From NCBI GenBank assembly GCA_936440205.1, contig OW387139.1, forward strand, positions 40,140,378 to 40,204,377: a stretch of DNA of 64,000 nt, written 5' to 3'. Positions 1 to 12,342 of this stretch are shown here, one piece after another. The stretch comes from Lepidonotus clava (lineage: Eukaryota; Annelida; Polychaeta; Phyllodocida; Polynoidae). The position numbers and the translations under genes were made by a program. How positions within the stretch are numbered: position 1 is the stretch's first letter; each line of letters opens with the position of its first letter. Under the pieces are notes generated by a model. The model saw nothing but the letters and a program-made list of their open reading frames with translations, did no database searches and was not told the origin of the DNA.

Positions 1-3000
1 TGAAAAAGTTTCGGAAAGGTCTTGTAAAGTTGACATTTTCATTACCTTCAGCAAACCACAATGGCATTTACATAAACTTAAAGGTCTTACATTTCTATTT
101 TCGTGCAGTGATTGAGAAATTAAGGCAGGTTTGGATTCATGAATCATAGGTTTTTGGGCCCAAACAAACTTTTTAGGTCCCAGGCGTTTTCTTTATGAAA
201 TACCTTTACAAATCACTGCTATGTTTCAGTTTGGAACGCATGCAATCTCTGTATATACAGACGTTTTTATGGGACAAGCCATGGAACATAGAATAGGTCA
301 CCCTGGATGGATGCCATCAAAGGAAAAACCTCCTGTAATAATGTGACATTCCACGCTCGCCGCAGAATAGACTGGAAAAGTCTGTCTCGTCCAAAAAGAG
401 AAACAGTACAGCGCCAAGGTATGGGACCTGCCAACTGCCTGGGATCCTCTTGGAAGATCCCCATTGCCTAGCATTGTTCATGAGAAGTCGGGGGACAATG
501 GTATCAAATAAGGGCGCTCATAGAAAAACCTGATCCCTTACCCCGACCTGTAACTTAATTGGACGTGTATCCAATAATCCTGCATAAAAGTATACATATA
601 AGGGCCTTAAGTTCGTTGGATAGTGTCTTTGATGTTCATTGAAGGTAAAGGATATAATGTATTCAACACATATCCAATAGTATTTCGGAATCTTAAAAAC
701 GCCTCTAGGCCCTATAGTTTATCTTTGGATTTGCAGGGGAAAAAACACATTTACTCGCCTCGGTTAAAAGTCACGGTACAAGAAGAAAGATAATGTTAAG
801 ATATTTCTTTCGCTGTGTATGTTGTCTTGTGGATTTGTTTTTCTTAACCTTATACAACAAAAATATTATTTAGTTCTCTGTTTCCTGCATGTAGACATTA
901 TAGGGTTCCCTGGGTGCACAATATAATTAACTTTGATCAGGGTTCCATGATGTGATCACAACTGGGTTACAGGCTGATGGTGGTGCAAAGTGATTATTGT
1001 TGACCGATCAAACAGCGTCACCCAGTGTCAATTGCTCATCTATGGTAGCATAGGATGACAGGAGCAATTACAAATGTAGAATTTATCAGGGTAAGCTCCT
1101 GTTGGAGCATTTTTTAAATGTTTACTGTGTAATTTATTTTCCATTGGTTAATTAGTGTGCGCTGTCTACTCCTTTTGAGCTATCCAAAACTTATCAATTT
1201 GATAAATCATATGTCTACAGTAAATAACGAGTCTATAAAGTTGTCAATTAAATAAATATACTCTTCAACAATTTGATTGTGGTGACAGTTGTTCTTGTGA
1301 TCCGTGAATGGGTATAGTAGGAACCTTAGTCTTGTACTTAAGTGCAGGAGCGCACAAGGGACAAGGTAAAGGGGGATCTTGGGTGGGAGGGAAGTCATGC
1401 CGTGTGCATAAGGGTTGACTGCACAATACAGTAGTAGAAACAGGAGGAAGAAATGGGAAGTGGAGGATGGACTTCCACTTTGATGGTAGATGGACATCTG
1501 GGAGACTGCACCTTGGGGTTGTGCCAGGAAGGATAAAGTGAAAGCATCTTGGCCTAATGCCTGAATGCCTTGTTCCCTGTGCCTGTCATGTCAATCACTC
1601 CAATTGCAAGTTCATACTGGATTACAAACACAGCTTCATCTCTCATCTAAGTCTTTTTGTCTAAGTCAATGCAGTGGTCTAAATGGCCTAACTATGCTGT
1701 TTTTGCATGCTGTATCATTCTTTGTGACTAGCTGGTTGTTAGTTCCCGAACTCCTTGAAAGAGTTGGATACAAGAAGGAGGATGGTTTTGACTCTCTGAC
1801 AACCGAGAAGGATCTGTTCATTTCATTACAAACTCAGGCTTTTAGACCCCTAAGACTTGGGCTGATTGGCTAAATTATACAGGTCACATGGTTGTCATGA
1901 TGGCCTGTGATGTCATTTACAGACTCATATTTCTCGTACCCAATAAATCCAATCTCGTGCATGTTCCACTACTCTCATACCAAGTTACAAACATTTGTTC
2001 CAAAAGAGAACCTTAACAACTTTAGGCCTATAGAATTACTCATGCAATCACAGATCTATATGTACATTCATACTAAATTCACTATGTTATATTGTTATGG
2101 GATTACATAAGTACAGGAATATTGGATCTTTTTTGTATATAGGGGACATGGTCATACACACCAACAGCCTTTAATTGGTAAGTTGTGGACTCCCAAGGGG
2201 TAACATGCATGACACATAATTATGTCTGATCATACATAACCCATGACCCTAGGTGCCCCCGAACACGAAATCGAACCTGGGATCTTTGGGTAGGCAGACC
2301 AGTGCTTTTCCTCTGTCCTCTCCCAATCATGACACTCTGTTATCATTTGGAATCTTTCCACAGTTAAATTCCAGGAAACACAGCCTTTGACCAATGCATT
2401 TTCCTGCCTTGTTATACAACTATTATGTTAAACCTCAGGTCCTATAGTTAGCTTTGCACGCTTTTTCTCATTGTCTCATTTCCCTATGTTTCCCGAGGGA
2501 AAACCTACAGGCACTTCTTAGGTTATCACAGTGTAGAGATTTGGCCATATTTATCACAATATGAGTCAGAGTACAATAGTGAATCATACTTCTTTACCAA
2601 CCTAAACCTTGGCTTAGATCACAATCCATCCACTGGCTGGGGTTATACTGACAAAAATACTCCCCTCGTGGACACAATTCATCCTTACTTCAGCTTGGAT
2701 ACTGGGCAAAAATGATTGTTGTGCACGTGGCTCTTTACTAGCTCTATCAAGAATCCTTCCCTAGAGGATTGGATGTTCAATAAGTATGACGTTAAGCAAT
2801 GATCATTGTTGATTTAATCGATATTCAAGAGGCACAAAATGTTCCCCGATTGTTCGCTAGTGATACATTTAAAAAATGAAAAAGGATATTCAAACGTGCC
2901 ATAACTCAAAACGCATCCGTCTCGATGTATGCAGGCTCTGGTAAATACAATTTTGACTATCCTACATGCGACAGTCATGCTGTATAGATAGATCTAGAGA

Positions 3001-3429
3001 CGTGCCTGCAATGATAATGTTACTCATCAGCTGGATAATTATAAGGATACATACTGCCATTTTATTAAATATATCACATTATATGGGACCCTACGCTGAC
3101 GCAATTAATCAATGTTCCTTTTCTCTAATTTTCTAAATAACCGGATAACCATATTATATGTTCACCTTTCATACTCAGGTTGGTGGGGAACTTCCCATAC
3201 ATTTCTCACTATAGTTAGTTACCTCTCTCGCTGCAGTTCAAAAGAAATACACATATTCTAGATACGCTCTTATAAGTGTTAAGTTCATAGTATGTAGAAA
3301 TGTTCTCAAATTGAAAGAGGTGTGTGGGGGGGGGGGGGGGCATCAATGAACAGGGGGAGGGGCCCCCAGAAACATCATTGTACTGTACAGGATAGGGGGG
3401 CTGGCCCCTCTCCCTTAGATCTGCCCCTG
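1..3429. other. Upstream intergenic or 5' intron sequence, no gene recognised
   Basis: No open frame here resembles a known protein, and none has a splice pattern matching the ITPR-like gene. A run of G (about 3335-3350) lies near the right end. It must hold the promoter or a non-coding 5' exon of the gene, but no TATA-like element or CpG cluster could be tied to a start site. Confidence 0.5.
2150..2340 (-). mobile_element. Probable tRNA-derived SINE, minus strand
   Basis: Read on the minus strand, the stretch around 2265-2320 has a tRNA-like arm and a pol III B-box-like GGTTCGATTTC, followed by a non-tRNA body toward 2150. Ends and target duplications were not resolved. Confidence 0.4.
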
Positions 3430-3766
3430 AGTTTAGCTTCAGGTTGTAGAAATGTGACTGTTTCTGGATGTTCAGTTTGCAGGTTGTACACCTAGGCCTA
3501 TTCTCTCAGTTTCTCTATGTTCAGTTTGCAGGTCGTGTACATGTTCCCAATGTTTTCAATGTTCAGGCTGAAGGCTGTAGAAATGTTCTCACACTTTCTC
3601 TACGTTCAGTTTGCAGGTTGTAGAAACATCCTCACATTTTCTCTGTGTTCAGCCTGCAGGTTCTCAAAGTCTCTCTATGTTCCGTTTGCATGTTCTCACA
3701 GTTTCTCTATGTTCAGGTTGAAGGCTGTAGAAATGTTCTCACAGTTCCTCTATGTTCAGTTTGCAG
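3430..3766 (+). repeat. Minisatellite ending at the putative acceptor of exon 1
   Basis: About six to eight degenerate copies of a unit of roughly 40-60 bp containing TTTCTCTATGTTCAGTTTGC, AGGTTGTAG and AAATGTTCTCACAG. Each unit carries a pyrimidine tract and an AG, so each resembles a 3' splice site. The last copy (TTCAGTTTGCAG, ending 3766) is the best candidate acceptor for the exon carrying the start codon. The stretch is open in one frame only because of the repeat. Confidence 0.75.
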
Positions 3767-3810
3767 GTTGAGGTAGGCTCCTGGTGCCGGTTCCACACCC
3801 ACCCAGCACC
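3767..3810 (+). promoter_or_regulatory. Putative 5' UTR and initiation context
   Basis: 44 nt between the TTTGCAG acceptor and the ATG, GC-rich, ending CACCATGG, a favourable eukaryotic initiation context. If the acceptor is used, at least one upstream non-coding exon exists. Confidence 0.45.
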
Positions 3811-6800
3811 ATGGCCGAGTACCTGTGCTTCGGAGACTACATCTGTCTCTACTGTGAAGACACCAAGGGCTACATGTACAGCGAACAGAGCAGGTAATTC
3901 AACATTTTAACACTCATTAATCTGTAAACTTCTGAATTGTTGTTCTTCTGTGGACATTAAAAAAAAAATCAACTTTTAGTTAGTATTCATATCTTGACTA
4001 ATTATTCTTGTATGTGCTGTTTTACTGACCACAAGTGCCTCCAGCACATGAATTCTACAATTTGACTATAACCAATATAAGTAGGTTCTCCCTTTTGATT
4101 CTGTCAAAATTTAGCATTAGGATAATTATTTCAAAACAAATTCTTTGATGGATGCAACTATCTGAATTGTCATTAACATAATTATTATGTATGCACAGGA
4201 GTTACTGTGCAGACTTATATCCCCACAGTAGCTATTGCACAGACATTTGTCTGCTCAGGGGCTACTTTGTGGACAGATTTTGCTAGTTGCTGGCATATTG
4301 CCTTTCCCTTTACTTAGATATGTATGGGTTCATACACCAGCATTTATCTCAACTATGTATACCACTCAGTCCCTGGCTCACTCATGTATCTGATAGGTGG
4401 CTAGTGTTTCAAAGGTAGGGCTTGGTTAAAGATTGGAAGCAATGCTCTTTTCTTATAAGGAAGTGAATAACTATATCATATTACATGTTTTTTAAACTTA
4501 TGACCTTAACATCAAGGAAAAACAGACGTGGTTGTATTTTCAGTTGCTAAAGTAAGGATGGATGATTTCAAGAAGGCGCATCCATTAAACCTATTTATCG
4601 ATCTATGTGTCCCTCATAATAATCATAACGAATTTTTGACATTAATATCTGCACGTCATCGCCATTTCCTTTGGAATTGATCACGTTTTGATCCTCATCT
4701 TAATTTCCAAGTATATCTCAAGAATTTTAGATCTCATAGATATCAAACTTAACCAACCAAGGTGGTGAACCAAGGAGTCCAGGACACACACACATATCTG
4801 TGTTAACTAATGTGTCCTGTGGTAGGTGGACTGAAACATACACAAGTATTGGTGCGTGATGTTGTAGGGGAGAATTGACAGAGGCTGTTAAGCGATGGTA
4901 GAGGTTAGGCATGATATTTGGGAACTGGACGGTGACGGGGTTTGTATAGGGTCAATGGGAAAGTGTTACAATTTATCCACCCTTGCTCTCTGCCAGAGAC
5001 CTTTGGCTTATATCTGCATATCTAGTAGAGACCTGACAGTCACGCCTACTTATATTGGATGCTCATAAGTCAATTTAGATTCACCTTATGTTTGTGTCAC
5101 ATGAGACCTATTTCTAATTTGACCCGAGTCGACTTTGATTCACCCTATGTCAAAGTTCATTTCACAAGAGAGATATAATAAATGATAATTCCAAATTTGT
5201 CTAATATTTCCATACAAGAAGAGAGGCTAATACTGATAAACAATTAGTGATATTGACGTCTCAATGGTCAACAACTAGATTTTGTATAACCAATACAATA
5301 AAATGATACAATTTTGGCTACTGTTGTAGGGAAGTGTTGTCTGAGGCAATGATATTATTAGTCACTACCCTTTTTTTTTGCCAAAAAACATTGCTAACCT
5401 GACAAATACTTAAAGTTGACCGACTACTGAACCAACATCTAGTGCAATATAACCGATCACAAAACCACACACACACACACACACACACACAGATATATAT
5501 ATATATATATATAACCAATGCCTTGTCTCAATAATATTAGTTAAAGGTCTCTGGTACCATCTCCCTATACCCTACTAGGCCAACCGAACATCAATGGGTA
5601 ATAGACCAATCATATAGCACTAGATCACACATAGTGGCATGACTACATGGATAGATCACTATAAATATAGTAATGTAGAGAGATATTGTTTCTGGATCAG
5701 GCCTGATAGTTCACATACGTATAGGGGTAGGCCTATATCAATCATCAGGTCCCGTACACATAATATTAGATGTAACTATATGAACCAGGTCATTAAGCCA
5801 GAATCGTTTGATATCACGGAAGCATAAGAAGGAAGTCATTTCTGATAGAATAAATCATGAAGTTTATGGCAAGTGTAATTACGATATCATAAAAATGCTG
5901 TGTAGAAAATTGAAAGAGTTTCAGTTGGCTCTTTTGAAAGTAATCTCAATATGTCATAAAAATGAACGTGTCAGCCTATAGCTGATAAACTACATTACCG
6001 CCTATTTCAATAGTAAAGTCTCCATCTGCCATAGGACACTGGAAGAGTGACATCTAGGAAGGAGATGCTATAGAATCTTTCCATGGATAAAGTAGAAATA
6101 GAAGAAAATAAAAAGAAAATTAGGATAAAATCCTAATACGAGTGATTTAACCTTTGGGGAAAACTTTAGCGAAGCCCTATAAAAGCAGATGATGTTATGA
6201 TTATATAAAAGGATCGTTGTATCATATAGTGTTCTTATACATTGATAACACATGGGCGGATCCTGAGGGGGTTTAATGTGAAATGTAAAATTCAGCCAAA
6301 AAATTATTAAGCAAAACTTTCCCCATAGCACGGAAACCGCCCTCCCTGCTTTTCAAATTCCTTTATCCGCCAGTGTTAAATTGCATATCAGAGACACATG
6401 TCCATTCACAATATTCATTACATTCCAACTTTTGTGACTTTTTGTACATGAATTAGGAGTTATATTTCTTACAATGGATATGTTCTTTTGATTTCTAATT
6501 CTAGTTCCACCATGGACGGGCTGTTCGTGTACACAGCTCAGGACAGGGAACAACCAAGTGGGATACCAAACATACACGGTAAGATCGATAAAATGTTATA
6601 ATTGATTAATAACCCTTTCATAGCCTGACAAACAGGGGTAACCATGAGGTTCATTGCATGGTACAATTCTTTAAAACCTTTCAGGAACCCTAAAACATCA
6701 TTCACATTTCCATCTTAAGTTCCATTTAATACAGGTTTATTATAATGAAGACCTGTATCGATTTCATGCTGCACCTTGAAATGGGGGAATTTTGTATTAA

Positions 6801-9800
6801 ATGAATTATATTAAAATTTAATCAATGATCGAAAAACTAGTTAGTTTCAAAGTTTGTGTCTTAAAGGTTATTTAAGGTCTTTATTTTGATGTGTATCCAA
6901 ACTGGGTAAATTATGCGTACATAAGCCTGACAACCCAAATGTTGTATAAAGTGGGGTAATATTAGGCCTATTATTGACATAATCCATTTAAATAAAATAG
7001 CGTCATGCCCCGTTAGTATAGATAATCTAGTAAGCACAGTGCCCCAATTCTTGTACCTTCCATTTGATACTTGTATAATAATTGTAGATAAAATGCTGCT
7101 AATACCAACTTAAGATATGTCAAAAGTGGGGAGAAATTAGGTTAATCTATTCAATTGAAAGAGTGGTCGATCGAGGATTAGAAAATGGTGCGAGCAGTTC
7201 TTCATTAAAGTGAATGTTCCCGAACATGTAATGTTAACGTTGCATATTAAATATTAACGATATTAGTTGGTAGATATTAGAATTAAACGTTAATGTTAAC
7301 ATTCTAAGTTAATGTTAGAATTATATATATGTTAAATGTTAACATTCAATGTTAGATATTAACACTCAATGTTACCTTTAATTTAAAATGTTAATATCAA
7401 CATAAATGTTAACATTATGATTTGACATCAAGGAAAGATTGCCCCGGGGTCTTATATTGGATTTTGGACTACCACCCTTCTTAATCGTTTAGTAAGAGAA
7501 TAATAGGGTCTTCCCAAGCCTTCCGTTCACAATTTTTCTTAACCTTCTTCCCCTTTCTTTTAGCCATCACTTTCCAGGTGTACTCCATGAACAGGTACAA
7601 ATTGTCCAAGAAGTACCGAACGATGGTCAACAAACACGGACTCAACCCCGACGACGAGGAACTTAACAAACAGATGCAGGAACTCAAGGTATGGGGGAAA
7701 ATAGCTATTAATCTTGTTAATCATCCACCTATCTAAGATTAAGCAACTGGTTCGAAACAGTTACGCCCCTTAATTACAGGGGCGGATTCAGAGATTCTCA
7801 AAAGGGGAAGGGGGCGCCTATTGTAATATTTTCGCCAGACCCTCCAGGTTAAAGAATTTTCTATTAAAAAAGTTAATTTTTGACCCAAAATAGGGGGACG
7901 CGTGTCCCTTGCGCCACCCTCTAAATCCACCTTTGCCTAACTCTTATTGTGATCTGATGGAGTAAATTTTAACTTTATTCTCCATATTGTGACAATATCA
8001 AAAGGGGCCCATATCTTGGCCAAGGATATGGGCCAAGGCTGATGAACCAGTTATTTTTTTATTGTTATATCATCCACCTCCACTAAATTTCATTCTATAG
8101 TTATCACTATGCAATATCCATATACCTTATAACATATCTATGCCATTTCCATATAACATGATTCAGGAACAGCGGATAAAATTAAAAAGATTGAAAAATT
8201 ACATGAGAGGGCTGTTAGACTGATTAAATTTAATGTAAATGGAGATTTGAAACGCCCTATTGAAATGTTATATGAGGAATATAATCTTGAAGATTTACGT
8301 TCAAGACGAAGACGAAATTTGTTAAAAATTATGTATACACAAAGTAAGGAGGCTGATAATATTGTACAGCCAAAACATGACAAGATTTTGCGAAGTACAG
8401 CAAAGGTAAAATTGAAGAGAGATTTTACTAAACTTACAAAAATACAGAAGAGCCCATACATTAGAGGGCTAAATGAATGGAATATGTTAGATCCAAATGT
8501 ACAAGCTATCGATGATCGGACAAGATTTAAGAATCTTATAAAAACTATGACTCTTGGTGTTATTAAGAAAATGTAATTCATATATATATATTGATAAAAT
8601 TTGTATTGTCTATATTCAAAGGTTATTTGTTGCTAATGTATTATATTATGTAATTCGATGGAAGAACTTGTGATATTACGGGAATCGAATTTTGAAATAA
8701 AAAAAAAAAAAAAATATCTATGCAATTTCCATATACCTTATAACATATCATTGCAATTTTCATAATACTTTATAACATATCTATGCCATTTCCTCTATAA
8801 CATAATTATCATTGCAATTTCCATATATCTTATAATATATCTATACCATTTCCATATACCATATAACATATCTATGCAATTTCCATACACTTTATCTATG
8901 CAATTTCTCACAGAGAGTGTCTGATGTTGAGGCCGCTGACAACACTGCCGAACAGTTCCGACTGAGGGGAAAACGACTACGGTACGGGGACACAGTACAG
9001 GTATGGAGGTCTTTTTACTATATGATAATACAAAAGAAAGTATCTAAGAATATATTTTAGAAAATGAATACATTTGTGTCATATTCTGTGCACAATGTTC
9101 CTACCTTTGTTTAGATTTATTTGTACGTGGTGTCGATTTAGAAACTAATGAATGTAGCCCCATTGTTAAAAGGTCAATGCTGCACTATTTAGATTAATAT
9201 TTGTTGAATTTATAATGGTTGATTCTCACGAAACGGGGCCACAGACCTGACTTTCATAATTTCATTCGTAAAATTGCATCAATAAGTAATAGCCATTCTA
9301 TCAGAGCCTCAATGGATGTGTCTTTATCAAACCTTTAATGGGAACCCTACTTTTAAGTGAATTATATGAATATTTTAGAATTTATAGCTTAAAATGTACC
9401 ATTTTTGACACATTTCTCAACCAAAATCATGTTTTTCAATTAAATCAAGTCATGTAACTTTTTAAAATTTGGGCCCTGCAAATATTCTTTTTTCAGGTAT
9501 TATAAGCAACAAATTGATTCTTATCAATTGAATAAAATTGGTGTAAATTTTTAACAATTTCCATGTTTTTTTTACCAAATTATCCAAATCATATCAAGAA
9601 AATAAAACAAATGATCCATAAAATCCACAAGAAAATGCAATAATGTATTGGCTTTGTTCATGGACGAAATTACATATATTTATGAAGAACTAATCATTGG
9701 GCAACAGATAATGTAAATCCAGGTAGGGTTGGGGTAGCAAATGCATCATAGTACATATACAGATTAAACATCCCATAAAATTAAAACATGCAAACATTAA

Positions 9801-11978
9801 TGGAAAATATTTGTGTCCAATATATATTGACCTAATATTATCATATTAACATTAAAACCAGGAAAAAAATCTATTTGATTTTCAAATAGTATCAAATATA
9901 ATATCAAAAATAAAAGAACGCATCATAGTACATATACACATCATAGTACATATACAGACAATTAATTGTGTTATAATTCTTTAAAAAATACAATTGGTCA
10001 ATAGCGAAAGTATGTGCACTAAACTCATGTTTATATGCTACTTAATGAAACATTTTTGATATTCATAATTTTCAAGAAATTGTTTAAATATGTTGAATTA
10101 TGGAAATAATAAATGCATCATAGTACATATACAGGTGTAACCATAAGCAATTGCATCATAGTACATATACCAAATTGAAGTTATCTCTGAAACTAGTATG
10201 TTTGAGCTGCCCTAAAAACCAAACCTAAAATGATTAAATCATACACATGCAATGCTTACAGGAGTAATTTTATGTTTATATCTCTGAAAAGATTAGGTAA
10301 AATTATAGAAGTTTTGTTTCATAAATGCATCATAGTACATATACTGCATCATATAGTACATATACAAAACTAAAAACCTTAATAACTCAAAGAATTATGA
10401 AGATTAGTGTTCCCAACTTTGGGAACGCATTTCAACATAAGCAGTCCTTCAGTCCACAAAGTTTCATCGAGATATCTTCATTTTAAGTTTTTACTAGATT
10501 TTTGCCCCCTGTGGCCCCTATTCGTGAGAATCAACCAATTTATACATTTTCTCTCTCAACCAGCTCCAACATGTGTTTACCAACAAGTTCATCCACATCA
10601 GTACCGACAACACAAGCGTCGTAGATAAAAGTAAAATGATGGTAAGTGTATATTTTCTCATCTTCTATCTGAGTTTACTGCATTCTATCAACATATGAGA
10701 AATCAGGAAACAATATCGATTCAGAATAATGAAAGAAAAATTGCAAATTTCCGAAAACTGCAAGATATTCAATTTAATTTGTATTTCCTTAAGTTATCGA
10801 CTATCAATAATGATGAAGGATTTCAACTGCCACCCTACTGATTTACAGGCATGTTCCTATAATTATATGCAAAACCATCGTTTCTTGAACAACCATATGG
10901 TCAAAAGAACTAAAACAGACAGTCTAGATAATCTTCAGAATGTGTTCTCTTCTTTCAGGTAACCGTGCAGACATACAGCTCAAAAAATGCCCAGTTCAAA
11001 ATCATGCCCCGCTACAGAATTAAAGTAGAAGGAGAGAACGTGAGTATGATCGGTACAATTGCTAGTCAATGCAATATGTCTCATTAATAATTACTTTTGA
11101 TGTTATCATTTATATGTCAGTTGATATAATATGTACAAATGTCCAAGGAGGTCTAAGAGGCAGGTCCAAAATTGTGATATACATGCTACCGAAAAAGTGA
11201 AATCCAAAGGTATTGTTAATATTATTGTTTCCCTCTTAATTATAATGCACACCAATGGTGAGTAAATTTTTTTTAGAACAATTGATTTACCCTGTACAAG
11301 AATTAGATTGCTCCAGTAGCCTATTCGTTCTTGTCCAGCCATAACTTATGTCTAATACAATTGCATATCGGTCGCATTCTCATCAGGCTATAACAGTATT
11401 GGTATTACCTACTTTAATCTAGCTTATAAGACAAATATGTAGCATCAATATATTATATAGAGTATATTAAGGGGGGGTATGATTAATGGTATGGTTATGA
11501 GATGAGGTTGATATGAAGTTATGATAACCTTAATTTTCATCTTTGAATACAGAGTTGTAAGTTATATATATTGTCACTGTCCAGCATACGAGTAAGAGGA
11601 GTAATTGCTTTTGTATGGCTTCATTACCTAATGATGATTGATATTTCATATTTTTTAGATCGAGATGCACGACCAGATTGTCCTGGAGAGTACCAAGTCG
11701 CCGGGAAACTTCTTACATGCCAGCGATCCCTACCAGATAGACTCCTTCACAAGGGGGTAAGGAGGCACACAAATAGTTGAAACTATTGAAAATAAAAGAA
11801 GAAAATTAACATATTTGCCATATCTATTCTTGAGAAGACACTTTCTTTGAACTCATTAGGCTAATTAGGTAAATTTTGATTGTACCTCATTAATGGTAGT
11901 TCTGTCTAGAAGATAAAATGATCTACATTTCATAATTCCTCTTGAAAATTTACAAACACCAACCTCCCCCCCCCCCCC

Positions 11979-12009
<31 letters not shown>

Positions 12010-12342
12010 ATAAATAAAAAAATAAAATAAAAATAATAATAATAAAAAAAGAAATCAACATAAAACAGCCATATTGCACTTTTTTTTTATAGGGGTGGGT
12101 CAGCCTTTTAACTCCCTCATCTACAAAGAAATTTATGGAATGCCAAAGGGAAATCAATGGAAATCCTGGTGAAATCCAGTAATTCATTAATGCAATCTGT
12201 GGGTTATCAAGGGTTTATCCAAAAATTCCACTCCTTCTTTTCTATTTCTACCAGGTCTGAGCTAAACGCAGGCGTTGACAGAGCCAGCTTCACTCTACTC
12301 GTCCACTTCAGGCATACAATGGAGAAAGAAGGCTTCTTTAAG
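3811..12342 (+). CDS. ITPR-like exons 1-8: N-terminal suppressor-type beta-trefoil (residues 1-238)
   Basis: Exons: 3811-3893, 6505-6578, 7564-7688, 8914-9000, 10564-10641, 10959-11039, 11659-11756, 12255-12342. These form the Ins145_P3_rec-type domain, which in IP3Rs tunes ligand affinity and couples binding to the gate. Residues 1-15 (start MAEYLCFGDYICLY) match the IP3R opening strand. QVYSMNRYKLSKK (about 57-69) matches the IP3R KLCPMNRYSAQKQ block. RYGDTVQLQHVFTNKFI (exons 4-5) matches the VIQYGNVIQLLHLKSNKYL block. NFLHASD (exon 7) matches the LHASS motif. The start codon was chosen because CACCATGG is a good initiation context, no in-frame upstream ATG is joined to it, and homology begins within a few residues. 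Phases at exon ends are 2,1,0,0,0,0,2,0. Confidence 0.92.

Noticed and set aside
1565-1873. 102-codon plus-strand frame upstream of the gene
   Set aside because: No recognisable motif, no good initiation context, and no splice partners in phase with the ITPR-like gene.
3517-3771. 84-codon frame before exon 1
   Set aside because: Produced by the minisatellite; ends at a stop before the start codon and is in another frame.
8138-8581. 147-codon minus-strand frame
   Set aside because: It is the antisense shadow of the LINE reverse-transcriptase tail, which has the recognisable protein on the plus strand.
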